Made by a program: the position numbers and the translations under genes. From the NCBI GenBank assembly GCA_905236585.1, contig CAJOQZ010000067.1, positions 1-5,290 of the forward strand: a DNA stretch of 5,290 nt, written 5' to 3'. Shown piece by piece: positions 1 to 5,249 of this stretch. A model generated the notes under the pieces. It saw only the letters and a list, made by a program, of their open reading frames with translations, had not been told where the DNA came from and did not search any database. The first letter of the stretch is position 1. Each line of letters opens with the position of its first letter. This DNA is from an uncultured Lachnospiraceae bacterium (GTDB taxonomy: Bacteria > Bacillota > Clostridia > Lachnospirales > Lachnospiraceae).

Positions 1-950
1 GCTCCGGCGCGAACGCGAAAGTACATATGTTCTCGCAGTTCTACTCGACCTTCGCGCTGACCTATGCGACGGAAGAAGTCGAACTTGTAACGGATGGCGG
101 CGGAACGAGCGGCGCCGCGACGACCACATCTACGACGTCCTCGTCAGGCGGCTCGTCGAGCAGCGGCTCCTCTTGGCTGGGCAGACCGATTCCCGGAACG
201 GAAAGCACTTCTACAGTTCGTCAGGCGACGGATGAGCAGATTCCTTTCGGCACGGCGAGAAACGTGCAATACGGAAGCGGCCTTGTCAAGATTTCCGTTG
301 CGGCGAAGGACGACGGCGGGAACGCTTTAAGCAACGGCACGCTGCGCGGCAAGTCGGAGAAACTGCTGGCGAGCCTGTTTACCGCGGAGGAACTGGCGGC
401 AATCAGCGCGGGCGGCTCGGCGGAGGTTCGCCTTACGGTGACGGCGGAGACGGCTGGGGCGACGCAGGAACAAAAGCAGAGGTTTGCGTCGGCGTACCCG
501 CGGTATACAGTCGGACAGTACTATGACATCACCTTGGAGAAAAAGATCGGAAGCGCGGACTGGACGAGGATGACGCAGACGAACGGCGCATTGACGGTCG
601 AGGTGGACGTGCCGACGGAACTTAAAAGCAGGGGATTGACATTTGCCATGTTAAGAGACCACGACGGACAGGTGGCGCTGCTTCCCGACACGGACAACTC
701 GGATAATACGGTAACCATGGAAACGAGTCTGTTCTCCGCCTACGCGCTCGTCTACAGCGGCGCGGATCAGACGGCGGCGGCAGAGGGCACAGGAAGCGGC
801 ACGGTAAGCGGCAAGACGAATCCGACGACCGCCAGCGCGCCCAAGATGGGAGACGTAGGCATGGGCGATACGAATGCGACGGCGGCATACCTGCTCGCCT
901 TGGCGGCGATAATGCTTGTCGCGGCAAGGCTGCTTCGGAAAACGATATAG
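1..950 (+). CDS. Secreted multidomain surface protein, C-terminal part (5' truncated by window edge)
   Basis: The frame is open from base 3, so the ATG at 27 is probably internal and the gene starts upstream of the window; no ribosome binding site precedes that ATG. Residues are numbered from it. The segment begins with the tail of one domain (YSTFALTY, residues 6-13), then a Ser/Thr/Gly linker (about 24-49), then a domain of about 175 residues (about 70-245) that ends in a similar motif, FSAYALVY (236-243). This resembles repeat domains seen in large clostridial surface proteins (recalled family pattern, not searched). A second Gly/Thr/Ala linker leads to PKMGD (272-276), a hydrophobic helix (about 286-300) and a short basic tail (RLLRK). 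That order matches a sortase-type wall-sorting signal, but the usual Thr is Met. It is probably an exported wall- or membrane-anchored protein; its ligand or role cannot be told from this part. Confidence 0.75.
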   Translation, partial: SGANAKVHMFSQFYSTFALTYATEEVELVTDGGGTSGAATTTSTTSSSGGSSSSGSSWLGRPIPGTESTSTVRQATDEQIPFGTARNVQYGSGLVKISVAAKDDGGNALSNGTLRGKSEKLLASLFTAEELAAISAGGSAEVRLTVTAETAGATQEQKQRFASAYPRYTVGQYYDITLEKKIGSADWTRMTQTNGALTVEVDVPTELKSRGLTFAMLRDHDGQVALLPDTDNSDNTVTMETSLFSAYALVYSGADQTAAAEGTGSGTVSGKTNPTTASAPKMGDVGMGDTNATAAYLLALAAIMLVAARLLRKTI

Positions 951-979
951 AACCTTTCCGGCTACAAACAATCAGCATC

Positions 980-1004
980 ACGCCCCGCCTTTTCGGTGGG
1001 GCGT
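980..1004 (+). terminator. Hairpin terminator after the surface-protein gene
   Basis: ACGCCCCGCC (980-989) pairs with GGTGGGGCGT (995-1004): ten pairs including one G-U, with a 5-nt loop. It begins 29 bases after the stop codon. The following sequence (TTCGTGCGTAT) is only weakly T-rich, so termination may be incomplete. The next promoter lies about 35 bases further on, which fits a transcription-unit boundary. Confidence 0.6.
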
Positions 1005-1037
1005 TCGTGCGTATCCATGGAACACTTATAATAAAAG

Positions 1038-1066
1038 TTGAAATGAGTCTAAACATGTGCTAATAT
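1038..1066 (+). promoter_or_regulatory. Sigma-A-type promoter of the wall hydrolase gene
   Basis: TTGAAA (1038-1043) is followed by a 17-bp spacer and TAATAT (1061-1066), with TGC directly upstream of the -10 (1058-1060), an extended -10 element. The predicted transcription start is near 1073. The surroundings are AT-rich compared with the flanking genes. This implies a 5' leader of about 130 nt before the chosen start codon at 1207. Confidence 0.7.
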
Positions 1067-1097
1067 TCTATGGAGAAATGCCGAAATAGTTAATATA

Positions 1098-1172
1098 TAT
1101 GGGCTGAAAGCGTATTTTGACCCATAAAAAGCGAATCCGGCAATGTAAAAAAGTGTGTGTGAAAGCCGGATT
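1098..1172 (+). promoter_or_regulatory. Structured 5' leader of the wall hydrolase mRNA (two possible hairpins)
   Basis: Two inverted repeats lie between the promoter and the start codon. TATGGG (1098-1103) can pair with CCCATA (1121-1126). AATCCGGC (1134-1141) can pair perfectly with GCCGGATT (1165-1172), with a 23-nt loop, followed by two more Ts. TGAAAGC followed closely by ATTTTG occurs twice (1105-1119 and 1160-1175). I do not recognise a known riboswitch; the conserved cores of the c-di-GMP-I and ydaO-type classes, as I recall them, are not visible. It could be a regulatory leader or merely an untranslated spacer. Confidence 0.3.
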
Positions 1173-1206
1173 TTGTGAGATTCAAGCATACGGTGTGTGG
1201 TGTAGC

Positions 1207-2745
1207 ATGATTCAACATAGAATAAAAATACGTCTTTTTACAGTAGTTCTTGCGGCGACGGTTGCTTTTTCTTACCCGGCGACGTTCGTTTCCCGCGCTT
1301 CCGAAGAGGAAGAGATTCAGCGCATTCAGCAAAAGCAACAGCAGACGGAGCAGCAGTTGGAAGATACGAACGCCCGGAAGGCAGAGGCGCAGCAGGCGGT
1401 GTCCAATCTGCAGGAGGACGCACAGGAGACGCAGGCGCAGATCAATGTTACGACGTCCCGTTTGAATACGTTGTATGCGAGCATCAACGATACGAACGAG
1501 CAGATATCGGAGACGATGGACGGAATCGAGACGTTGAAATCCCAGCTCGCGGAAGCCGAGAACCTTAAGAGCGAGCAGTACAACCGGCTGAAGAGCCGGA
1601 TCGCATATAATTATGAAATGACGGCGGGACAGAACATTTTGACCGCCTATCTGGAGTCGGGGACGTTCGCCGACTTTTTGAAGCGCGTGGACTATATGTG
1701 GGCGGCGGCGCAGTACGACCAGCAGATCATCTCCGATTATGAGACGATCGAAGCGGATATTGAAAAAAAGGCGCTTGAACTTTCCGCCTCCGAGGAAGAA
1801 CTGAAAGCATTCAAAGAGCAGTTGTCCGCCTCCCAAGGCGAACTTAGTTCTCTGCTTGGGATTGAGATATCCGAACTGAATCAGACCAACGGGCAGATCA
1901 TCTCCACCAAGAACCAGATCGACAATTACGACGAGCAGATTACGTCCCTGCAGAATCAGATGAAGGATTTGGAGGCGCAGCAAGCGGCGGCACAGGCGGC
2001 TTTGGCAAAGCGCATCGCCGAGGAGCAGGAGGCGGAGCGGAAGCGCGCGGCGGCTAAGGCGGCGGAAGAGGCGAGGAAGAAGGCGGAAGAAGAGATCCGC
2101 AAGCGCGTCGAGGAGGAAGTGCGCCGACAGGCAGAGGAAGAAGCGCGAAAAAAGGCAGAAGAAGAGGCACAGGCTGCGTTTGAACAGGCGGTTGCCGAGG
2201 CGGAGGCAAATGGAACCGAACCGCCCACAGCGCCCGAAGAAGTCGGGGAAGTGACAGTAGATGAGGCTTCGGTCGCTGCGAAGATCGAAGCGCGAGTGGA
2301 AGCCGAACTGGCGGGGCAGTCTTTTGACGACGCGTCGTATGAGGTGTACGAAGATACCGGCGGAGCATACGCTGCGGATGAAACGGAGATCGTATTGCTT
2401 GCGGCGACGATCCAGGCGGAGGCGGGCAACCAGTCCTACACCGGCAAACTCGCGGTCGGAAGCGTTATCATGAACCGTGTAAAAAGTTCCAAATTCCCGA
2501 ACACGATCTACGGCGTAATTACGCAGGAGAACCAGTTCGAGCCGTGGCGCAAGGGGATCGTAACGAAATTTATCGAAGCGGGTCCGAACGAAACCTGCAT
2601 GGAGATTGCGCGTGCGGTCTGCAATGGCTCAAGGAACGGCAACTGGCTGTTTTTCATGACGCCGAAGTGGGCGGAATATTACGGGATTACGGGCTATACG
2701 ACCATCGGCGGACATGCGTTCTTCTATAAATGGGGCGCGAATTAG
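1207..2745 (+). CDS. Secreted SleB/CwlJ-type cell wall hydrolase with N-terminal coiled coil
   Basis: The predicted product has 512 residues. The frame stays open upstream to a TTG at 1117, but ATG 1207 is preferred because it directly starts a signal peptide: basic MIQHRIKIR, then a hydrophobic stretch (about 10-28), then a likely cleavage after SRA (29-31). No clear Shine-Dalgarno precedes it. Residues 33 to about 258 are Gln/Glu/Lys-rich heptad-like coiled coil, resembling the PcsB/CwlO-type N-terminal region. Residues 259-334 form an Ala/Glu/Lys/Arg helix with four 8-residue repeats, followed by an acidic Pro-containing linker. The last 120 residues (394-512) match the Hydrolase_2 (SleB) fold: AEAGNQ with candidate catalytic Glu405, then AVGSVIMNRV, FPNTIYGVI and GGHAFFYKW near the end. 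Family members cleave peptidoglycan glycan strands, in spore germination or in vegetative wall turnover. The coiled coil suggests recruitment to the growth or division machinery (inference). It is transcribed alone. Confidence 0.85.
   Translation: MIQHRIKIRLFTVVLAATVAFSYPATFVSRASEEEEIQRIQQKQQQTEQQLEDTNARKAEAQQAVSNLQEDAQETQAQINVTTSRLNTLYASINDTNEQISETMDGIETLKSQLAEAENLKSEQYNRLKSRIAYNYEMTAGQNILTAYLESGTFADFLKRVDYMWAAAQYDQQIISDYETIEADIEKKALELSASEEELKAFKEQLSASQGELSSLLGIEISELNQTNGQIISTKNQIDNYDEQITSLQNQMKDLEAQQAAAQAALAKRIAEEQEAERKRAAAKAAEEARKKAEEEIRKRVEEEVRRQAEEEARKKAEEEAQAAFEQAVAEAEANGTEPPTAPEEVGEVTVDEASVAAKIEARVEAELAGQSFDDASYEVYEDTGGAYAADETEIVLLAATIQAEAGNQSYTGKLAVGSVIMNRVKSSKFPNTIYGVITQENQFEPWRKGIVTKFIEAGPNETCMEIARAVCNGSRNGNWLFFMTPKWAEYYGITGYTTIGGHAFFYKWGAN
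2074..2169 (+). repeat. Four tandem 8-residue repeats (charged single-helix segment) inside the wall hydrolase
   Basis: Codons 290-321 encode RKKAEEEI, RKRVEEEV, RRQAEEEA and RKKAEEEA back to back. Each unit places Arg/Lys at positions 1-3 and Glu at 5-7, so basic and acidic side chains fall four residues apart, the pattern of ER/K stable single alpha-helices. Codon choice differs between copies, so the pattern appears to be kept at protein level and is not a fresh DNA duplication. Confidence 0.8.
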
Positions 2746-2826
2746 AGGAAATGCGAACCGTCGGGAATCGCTGGCGGGATGATATAATTCCCCAATATCG
2801 GATGTTTTTTTTGAACACTTATTGGT

Positions 2827-2845
2827 AAAATTACACAAAAATTAC
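2827..2845 (+). repeat. Two direct repeats of AAAATTAC spaced 11 bp, next to the thl promoter
   Basis: AAAATTAC occurs at 2827-2834 and 2838-2845, an 11-bp period, ending one base before the -35 element at 2847. The same stretch holds an inverted pair, GGTAA (2824-2828) and TTACC (2842-2846). The placement suits an activator site or an AT-rich UP element. No regulator is identified, and AT-rich sequence produces such repeats easily. Confidence 0.3.
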
Positions 2846-2846
2846 C

Positions 2847-2875
2847 TTGCTACATAGACCCTCTTATGGTATTAT
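2847..2875 (+). promoter_or_regulatory. Candidate promoter P1 of the thl-hbd-bcd operon
   Basis: TTGCTA (2847-2852), a 17-bp spacer and TATTAT (2870-2875) form a good sigma-A-type promoter with an extended -10 (TGG at 2867-2869). Transcription would begin near 2882, giving a leader of about 90 nt before the thl start. The spacer contains the left arm of the terminator hairpin at 2856-2902, so P1 transcripts would lack that arm. Confidence 0.55.
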
Positions 2876-2911
2876 TTTACTTGTCGAGTTTTAAGAGGGT
2901 CTTCTTTTTTT
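2856..2911 (+). terminator. Intrinsic terminator between the wall hydrolase and thl
   Basis: AGACCCTCTTA (2856-2866) pairs perfectly over 11 bp with TAAGAGGGTCT (2892-2902). Seven Ts (2905-2911) follow closely. The loop is long at 25 nt and contains the -10 of promoter P1. It would end transcripts coming from the wall hydrolase gene 110 bases upstream. Confidence 0.8.
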
Positions 2912-2920
2912 GACTATAAT
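2891..2920 (+). promoter_or_regulatory. Candidate second promoter P2 of the thl operon
   Basis: A perfect TATAAT (2915-2920) follows the terminator T-run. The best -35 is TTAAGA (2891-2896) with an 18-bp spacer, four of six consensus bases. Transcription would begin near 2927. It could be an alternative to P1 or the main start; the -35 is weak and overlaps the terminator's right arm. Confidence 0.35.
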
Positions 2921-2973
2921 ATAGAAGTTTCAGCCAAAAGAAAGGACCTCCAAAAAAGTAAAGGAGAAAAAAG

Positions 2974-4167
2974 ATGAGCAAAAAAGTAGTATTAGCGGGT
3001 GCGTGTCGTACGGCAATCGGTACAATGGGGGGCGCATTGAGCAACACACCGGCGGCGGAACTTGGCGCGATCGTGATCAAAGAGGCGATCAACCGCGCTG
3101 GCATCAAGCCGGAGGATGTGGAACATGTGTATATGGGCTGCGTAATTCAGGCAGGTCAGGGACAGAACGTGGCTCGTCAGGCTTCGATCAAGGCAGGACT
3201 TCCGGTAGAGGTTCCGGCGGTGACGACGAATGTTGTCTGCGGTTCCGGTTTGAACTGCGTGAATCAGGCGGCGCAGATGATCATGGCGGGCGACGCTGAC
3301 GTTGTGGTTGCCGGAGGTATGGAGAATATGTCGATGGCGCCTTACGCGATTCCGCAGGGACGTTACGGCTATCGTATGACGTGGCCGTCCGCAAGCCAGG
3401 GCGCTTTGGTAGATACGATGGTGAAGGACGCTCTGTGGGATGCGTTCAATGATTATCATATGATTACCACGGCGGACAATATCTGCCGCGAGTGGAACTT
3501 AACCCGTGAGGAGTTGGATGAGTTTGCGTTCAACAGTCAGCAGAAGTGCAAGGCTGCTATGGAATCCGGCGCGTTCAAGGATGAGATCGTACCGGTTGAG
3601 GTTAAGGTTAAGAGAGAAACGGTAATGTTCGATACGGACGAGGGACCGCGTCCTACCGTTACATTGGAGAAGTTGGCGGGCATGCGTCCGATCAACAAGG
3701 ACGGATTCGTTACGGCGGGCAACGCTTCGGGCATCAACGACGGCGCGGCGGCGATCATCGTTATGAGCGAAGAAAAAGCAAAAGAACTTGGCGTTACGCC
3801 GATGGCTACATTCGTAGCGGGCGCTCTTGCAGGCGTTCGTCCGGAAGTTATGGGAATCGGTCCGGTTGCGGCGACGAAAAAAGTTATGGCGAAGACCGGT
3901 CTTAAGATTGAGGACTTCGACATCATCGAGGCGAACGAGGCGTTCGCTGCACAGTCCGTAGCGGTAGGCAAGGACTTGGGCATTGACGTTGCGAAGCAGT
4001 TGAATCCGAACGGCGGCGCTATCGCACTTGGACATCCGGTAGGCGCTTCGGGCTGCCGCATCCTTGTTACGCTTTTGCATGAGATGCAGAAGAAAGATGC
4101 GAAGAAGGGTCTTGCGACGCTTTGCATCGGCGGCGGCATGGGCTGCGCAACTGTTGTAGAAAGATAA
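2974..4167 (+). CDS. thl: Acetyl-CoA acetyltransferase (thiolase)
   Basis: This is a 397-residue biosynthetic thiolase of normal length. It condenses two acetyl-CoA into acetoacetyl-CoA plus free CoA in the cytosol, the entry step of the butyrate pathway. The catalytic set is complete: nucleophile Cys89 in NVVCGSG, NEAF (Asn321), His354 in GHPVGASG, and Cys384 in CIGGGMG. GGMENMSMAPY (114-124) and the C-terminal KKGLATLCIGGG are strong family signatures. GGAG (2963-2966) sits 7 bases before the ATG, which fixes the start. It is first in the operon, behind a terminator and one or two promoters, and 34 bases before hbd. The catalytic residues do not distinguish acetyl-CoA-specific from broader thiolases; the hbd and bcd neighbours favour acetoacetyl-CoA formation. 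Confidence 0.96.
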   Translation: MSKKVVLAGACRTAIGTMGGALSNTPAAELGAIVIKEAINRAGIKPEDVEHVYMGCVIQAGQGQNVARQASIKAGLPVEVPAVTTNVVCGSGLNCVNQAAQMIMAGDADVVVAGGMENMSMAPYAIPQGRYGYRMTWPSASQGALVDTMVKDALWDAFNDYHMITTADNICREWNLTREELDEFAFNSQQKCKAAMESGAFKDEIVPVEVKVKRETVMFDTDEGPRPTVTLEKLAGMRPINKDGFVTAGNASGINDGAAAIIVMSEEKAKELGVTPMATFVAGALAGVRPEVMGIGPVAATKKVMAKTGLKIEDFDIIEANEAFAAQSVAVGKDLGIDVAKQLNPNGGAIALGHPVGASGCRILVTLLHEMQKKDAKKGLATLCIGGGMGCATVVER

Positions 4168-4201
4168 TTAACGGTAAAATAAATACACAGGAGGATACAT
4201 C

Positions 4202-5071
4202 ATGAAAGTAGGAGTTATCGGCGCAGGTACGATGGGACAGGGCATCGCGAAGGCTTTCGCTCAGGTCGACGGCTATGAAGTAGCGCTCTGCGACATCAAG
4301 CAGGAATGGGCTGACGGCGGCAAGGACAAGATCGCGAAGGGCTATGCCCGCCTTGTTGAAAAAGGCAAAATGGATCAGGCAAAGGTAGACGGCATTTTAG
4401 CGAAGATCACGCCGGGATTAAAGGAAGATCTCTGCAAGGACGCAGATCTGATCGTTGAGGCGGCATTCGAGAACATGGAAGTTAAGAAGACGACGTTCAA
4501 GGAATTGGACGAGATCTGCAAGGAAGGCTGCATCTTCGCATCCAATACGTCCTCTCTTTCCATCACGGAGATCGGCAACGGCTTATCCCGTCCGATGATC
4601 GGTATGCACTTCTTCAATCCGGCGGACCGGATGAAGTTGATCGAGGTCATCGCGGGCGTGAATACGCCGGACGAGACGGTAGAGGCGATCAAGAAGATTT
4701 CCGTTGAGATCGGCAAGGAGCCGGTACAGGTGAACGAGGCGGCAGGTTTTGTAGTGAACCGTATCCTGATTCCGTTGATCAACGAAGCGGCGTTTATCAA
4801 GATGGAAGGCGTTTCGGATGTAGCGGGCATCGACACGGCAATGAAACTCGGTGCGAACCACCCGATGGGACCGTTGGAACTCGGCGACTTTATCGGCTTG
4901 GATATCTGCCTTGCGATCATGGATGTTCTTTACAACGAGACAGGCGACAGCAAGTATCGTGCATGCCCGCTTCTGCGCAAAATGGTACGCGGCGGCAACT
5001 TAGGTGCGAAGAGCGGCAAGGGCTTCTATATTTACAATGCGGACCGCACCAAGACACCGATGGATGCATGA
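4202..5071 (+). CDS. hbd: 3-hydroxybutyryl-CoA dehydrogenase
   Basis: The product is 289 residues, close to the usual length of clostridial Hbd. It reduces acetoacetyl-CoA to (S)-3-hydroxybutyryl-CoA, the second step of butyryl-CoA synthesis. The N-terminal Rossmann fold begins with GAGTMGQG (7-14), and Asp31 at the end of the second strand favours NAD(H) over NADP(H), as known for the family. The active-site set is intact: Ser117 in NTSSLS, His136 in GMHFFNP, Glu148 in LIEVI, and Asn186 in FVVNR. The C-terminal dimer/substrate domain contains HPMGPLELGDFIGLD (220-234) and ends with the typical GKGFY segment. AGGAGG (4189-4194) lies 7 bases before the ATG. It is co-transcribed with thl; its stop is followed by a weak hairpin and then the small ORF at 5105. 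Confidence 0.96.
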   Translation: MKVGVIGAGTMGQGIAKAFAQVDGYEVALCDIKQEWADGGKDKIAKGYARLVEKGKMDQAKVDGILAKITPGLKEDLCKDADLIVEAAFENMEVKKTTFKELDEICKEGCIFASNTSSLSITEIGNGLSRPMIGMHFFNPADRMKLIEVIAGVNTPDETVEAIKKISVEIGKEPVQVNEAAGFVVNRILIPLINEAAFIKMEGVSDVAGIDTAMKLGANHPMGPLELGDFIGLDICLAIMDVLYNETGDSKYRACPLLRKMVRGGNLGAKSGKGFYIYNADRTKTPMDA

Positions 5072-5104
5072 TGCGAAAGCAACGCTTTTTAGGGAGGTAA
5101 CAAT

Positions 5105-5236
5105 ATGACAGATGGTGAGTTACTTAAAAAAAAGCGCAGAAGAGAACCAAACCAGAAAAATAATTATTTTACTGGAAGAATGCAAGGATCTTGACGAAGC
5201 AAAGAAAAAGTTCGTGCATTGCTTGAACAAAATTAG
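5105..5236 (+). pseudogene. Small ORF of 43 codons between hbd and bcd, frame broken twice (compensating shifts)
   Basis: GGGAGG (5092-5097) is placed 7 bases before ATG 5105, a strong start. Read straight, the frame ends at TGA 5192-5194 after 29 residues, the last third being unlike a protein. If one A is dropped from the A8 run (5126-5133), the reading continues as SAEENQTRKIIILLEE, then CKDLDEAKK. If one A is added at the A5 run (5205-5209), it ends as VRALLEQN at TAG 5234-5236. The joined 43-residue product is charged, helical and coherent, and its stop overlaps the bcd ribosome binding site (TAGGAGG), as in tightly packed operons. I do not recognise the family. It may be a decayed gene, an artefact of homopolymer sequencing errors, or a gene using slippage. 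It has no signal peptide or clear membrane helix; perhaps it is a small partner of the pathway enzymes (inference only). Confidence 0.55.
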
Positions 5237-5240
5237 GAGG
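5234..5240 (+). promoter_or_regulatory. bcd ribosome binding site overlapping the small ORF's stop codon
   Basis: TAGGAGG holds the TAG stop of the repaired small ORF (5234-5236) and the AGGAGG Shine-Dalgarno of bcd (5235-5240), which is 9 bases before ATG 5250. The overlap suggests that translation of the small ORF and bcd was coupled when the small ORF was intact. Confidence 0.7.
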
Positions 5241-5249
5241 AAGAACTTC

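Noticed and set aside
622..1056. Minus-strand open frame opposite the surface protein
   Set aside because: Arg/Pro/Ser-rich translation, antisense to a well-supported gene and crossing its terminator; shadow ORF.
1117..1206. N-terminal extension of the wall hydrolase from TTG 1117
   Set aside because: The extra 30 residues are Cys- and basic-rich and would bury the signal peptide; no ribosome binding site fits TTG 1117. ATG 1207 starts directly with a typical signal peptide.
1956..2429. Minus-strand Ala/Ser-rich open frame opposite the wall hydrolase
   Set aside because: Composition is the mirror of the Glu/Ala/Lys repeat codons; no start signal or protein-like motif.
2763..2812. Possible first terminator after the wall hydrolase, GGGAAT/ATTCCC with a later T8 run
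   Set aside because: The 6-bp stem ends 12 bases before the T-run, and the alternative GATAT/ATATC stem is too weak. The strong terminator at 2856-2911 does the job.
2881..2898. Rex-type operator upstream of thl (TTGTcgA...)
   Set aside because: Only the first half resembles TTGTTAAnnnnTTAACAA; the second half matches at too few positions.
2947..2966. CCTCC masking the thl Shine-Dalgarno GGAG
   Set aside because: Only four pairs with an 11-nt A-rich loop; unlikely to be stable.
3499..4139. Minus-strand open frames opposite thl
   Set aside because: They lie fully antisense to a complete thiolase and show no recognisable motif or ribosome binding site.
5068..5100. Ten-codon ORF overlapping the hbd stop (ATGATG...TAA)
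   Set aside because: It lacks its own ribosome binding site and its end is simply the Shine-Dalgarno of the next ORF.
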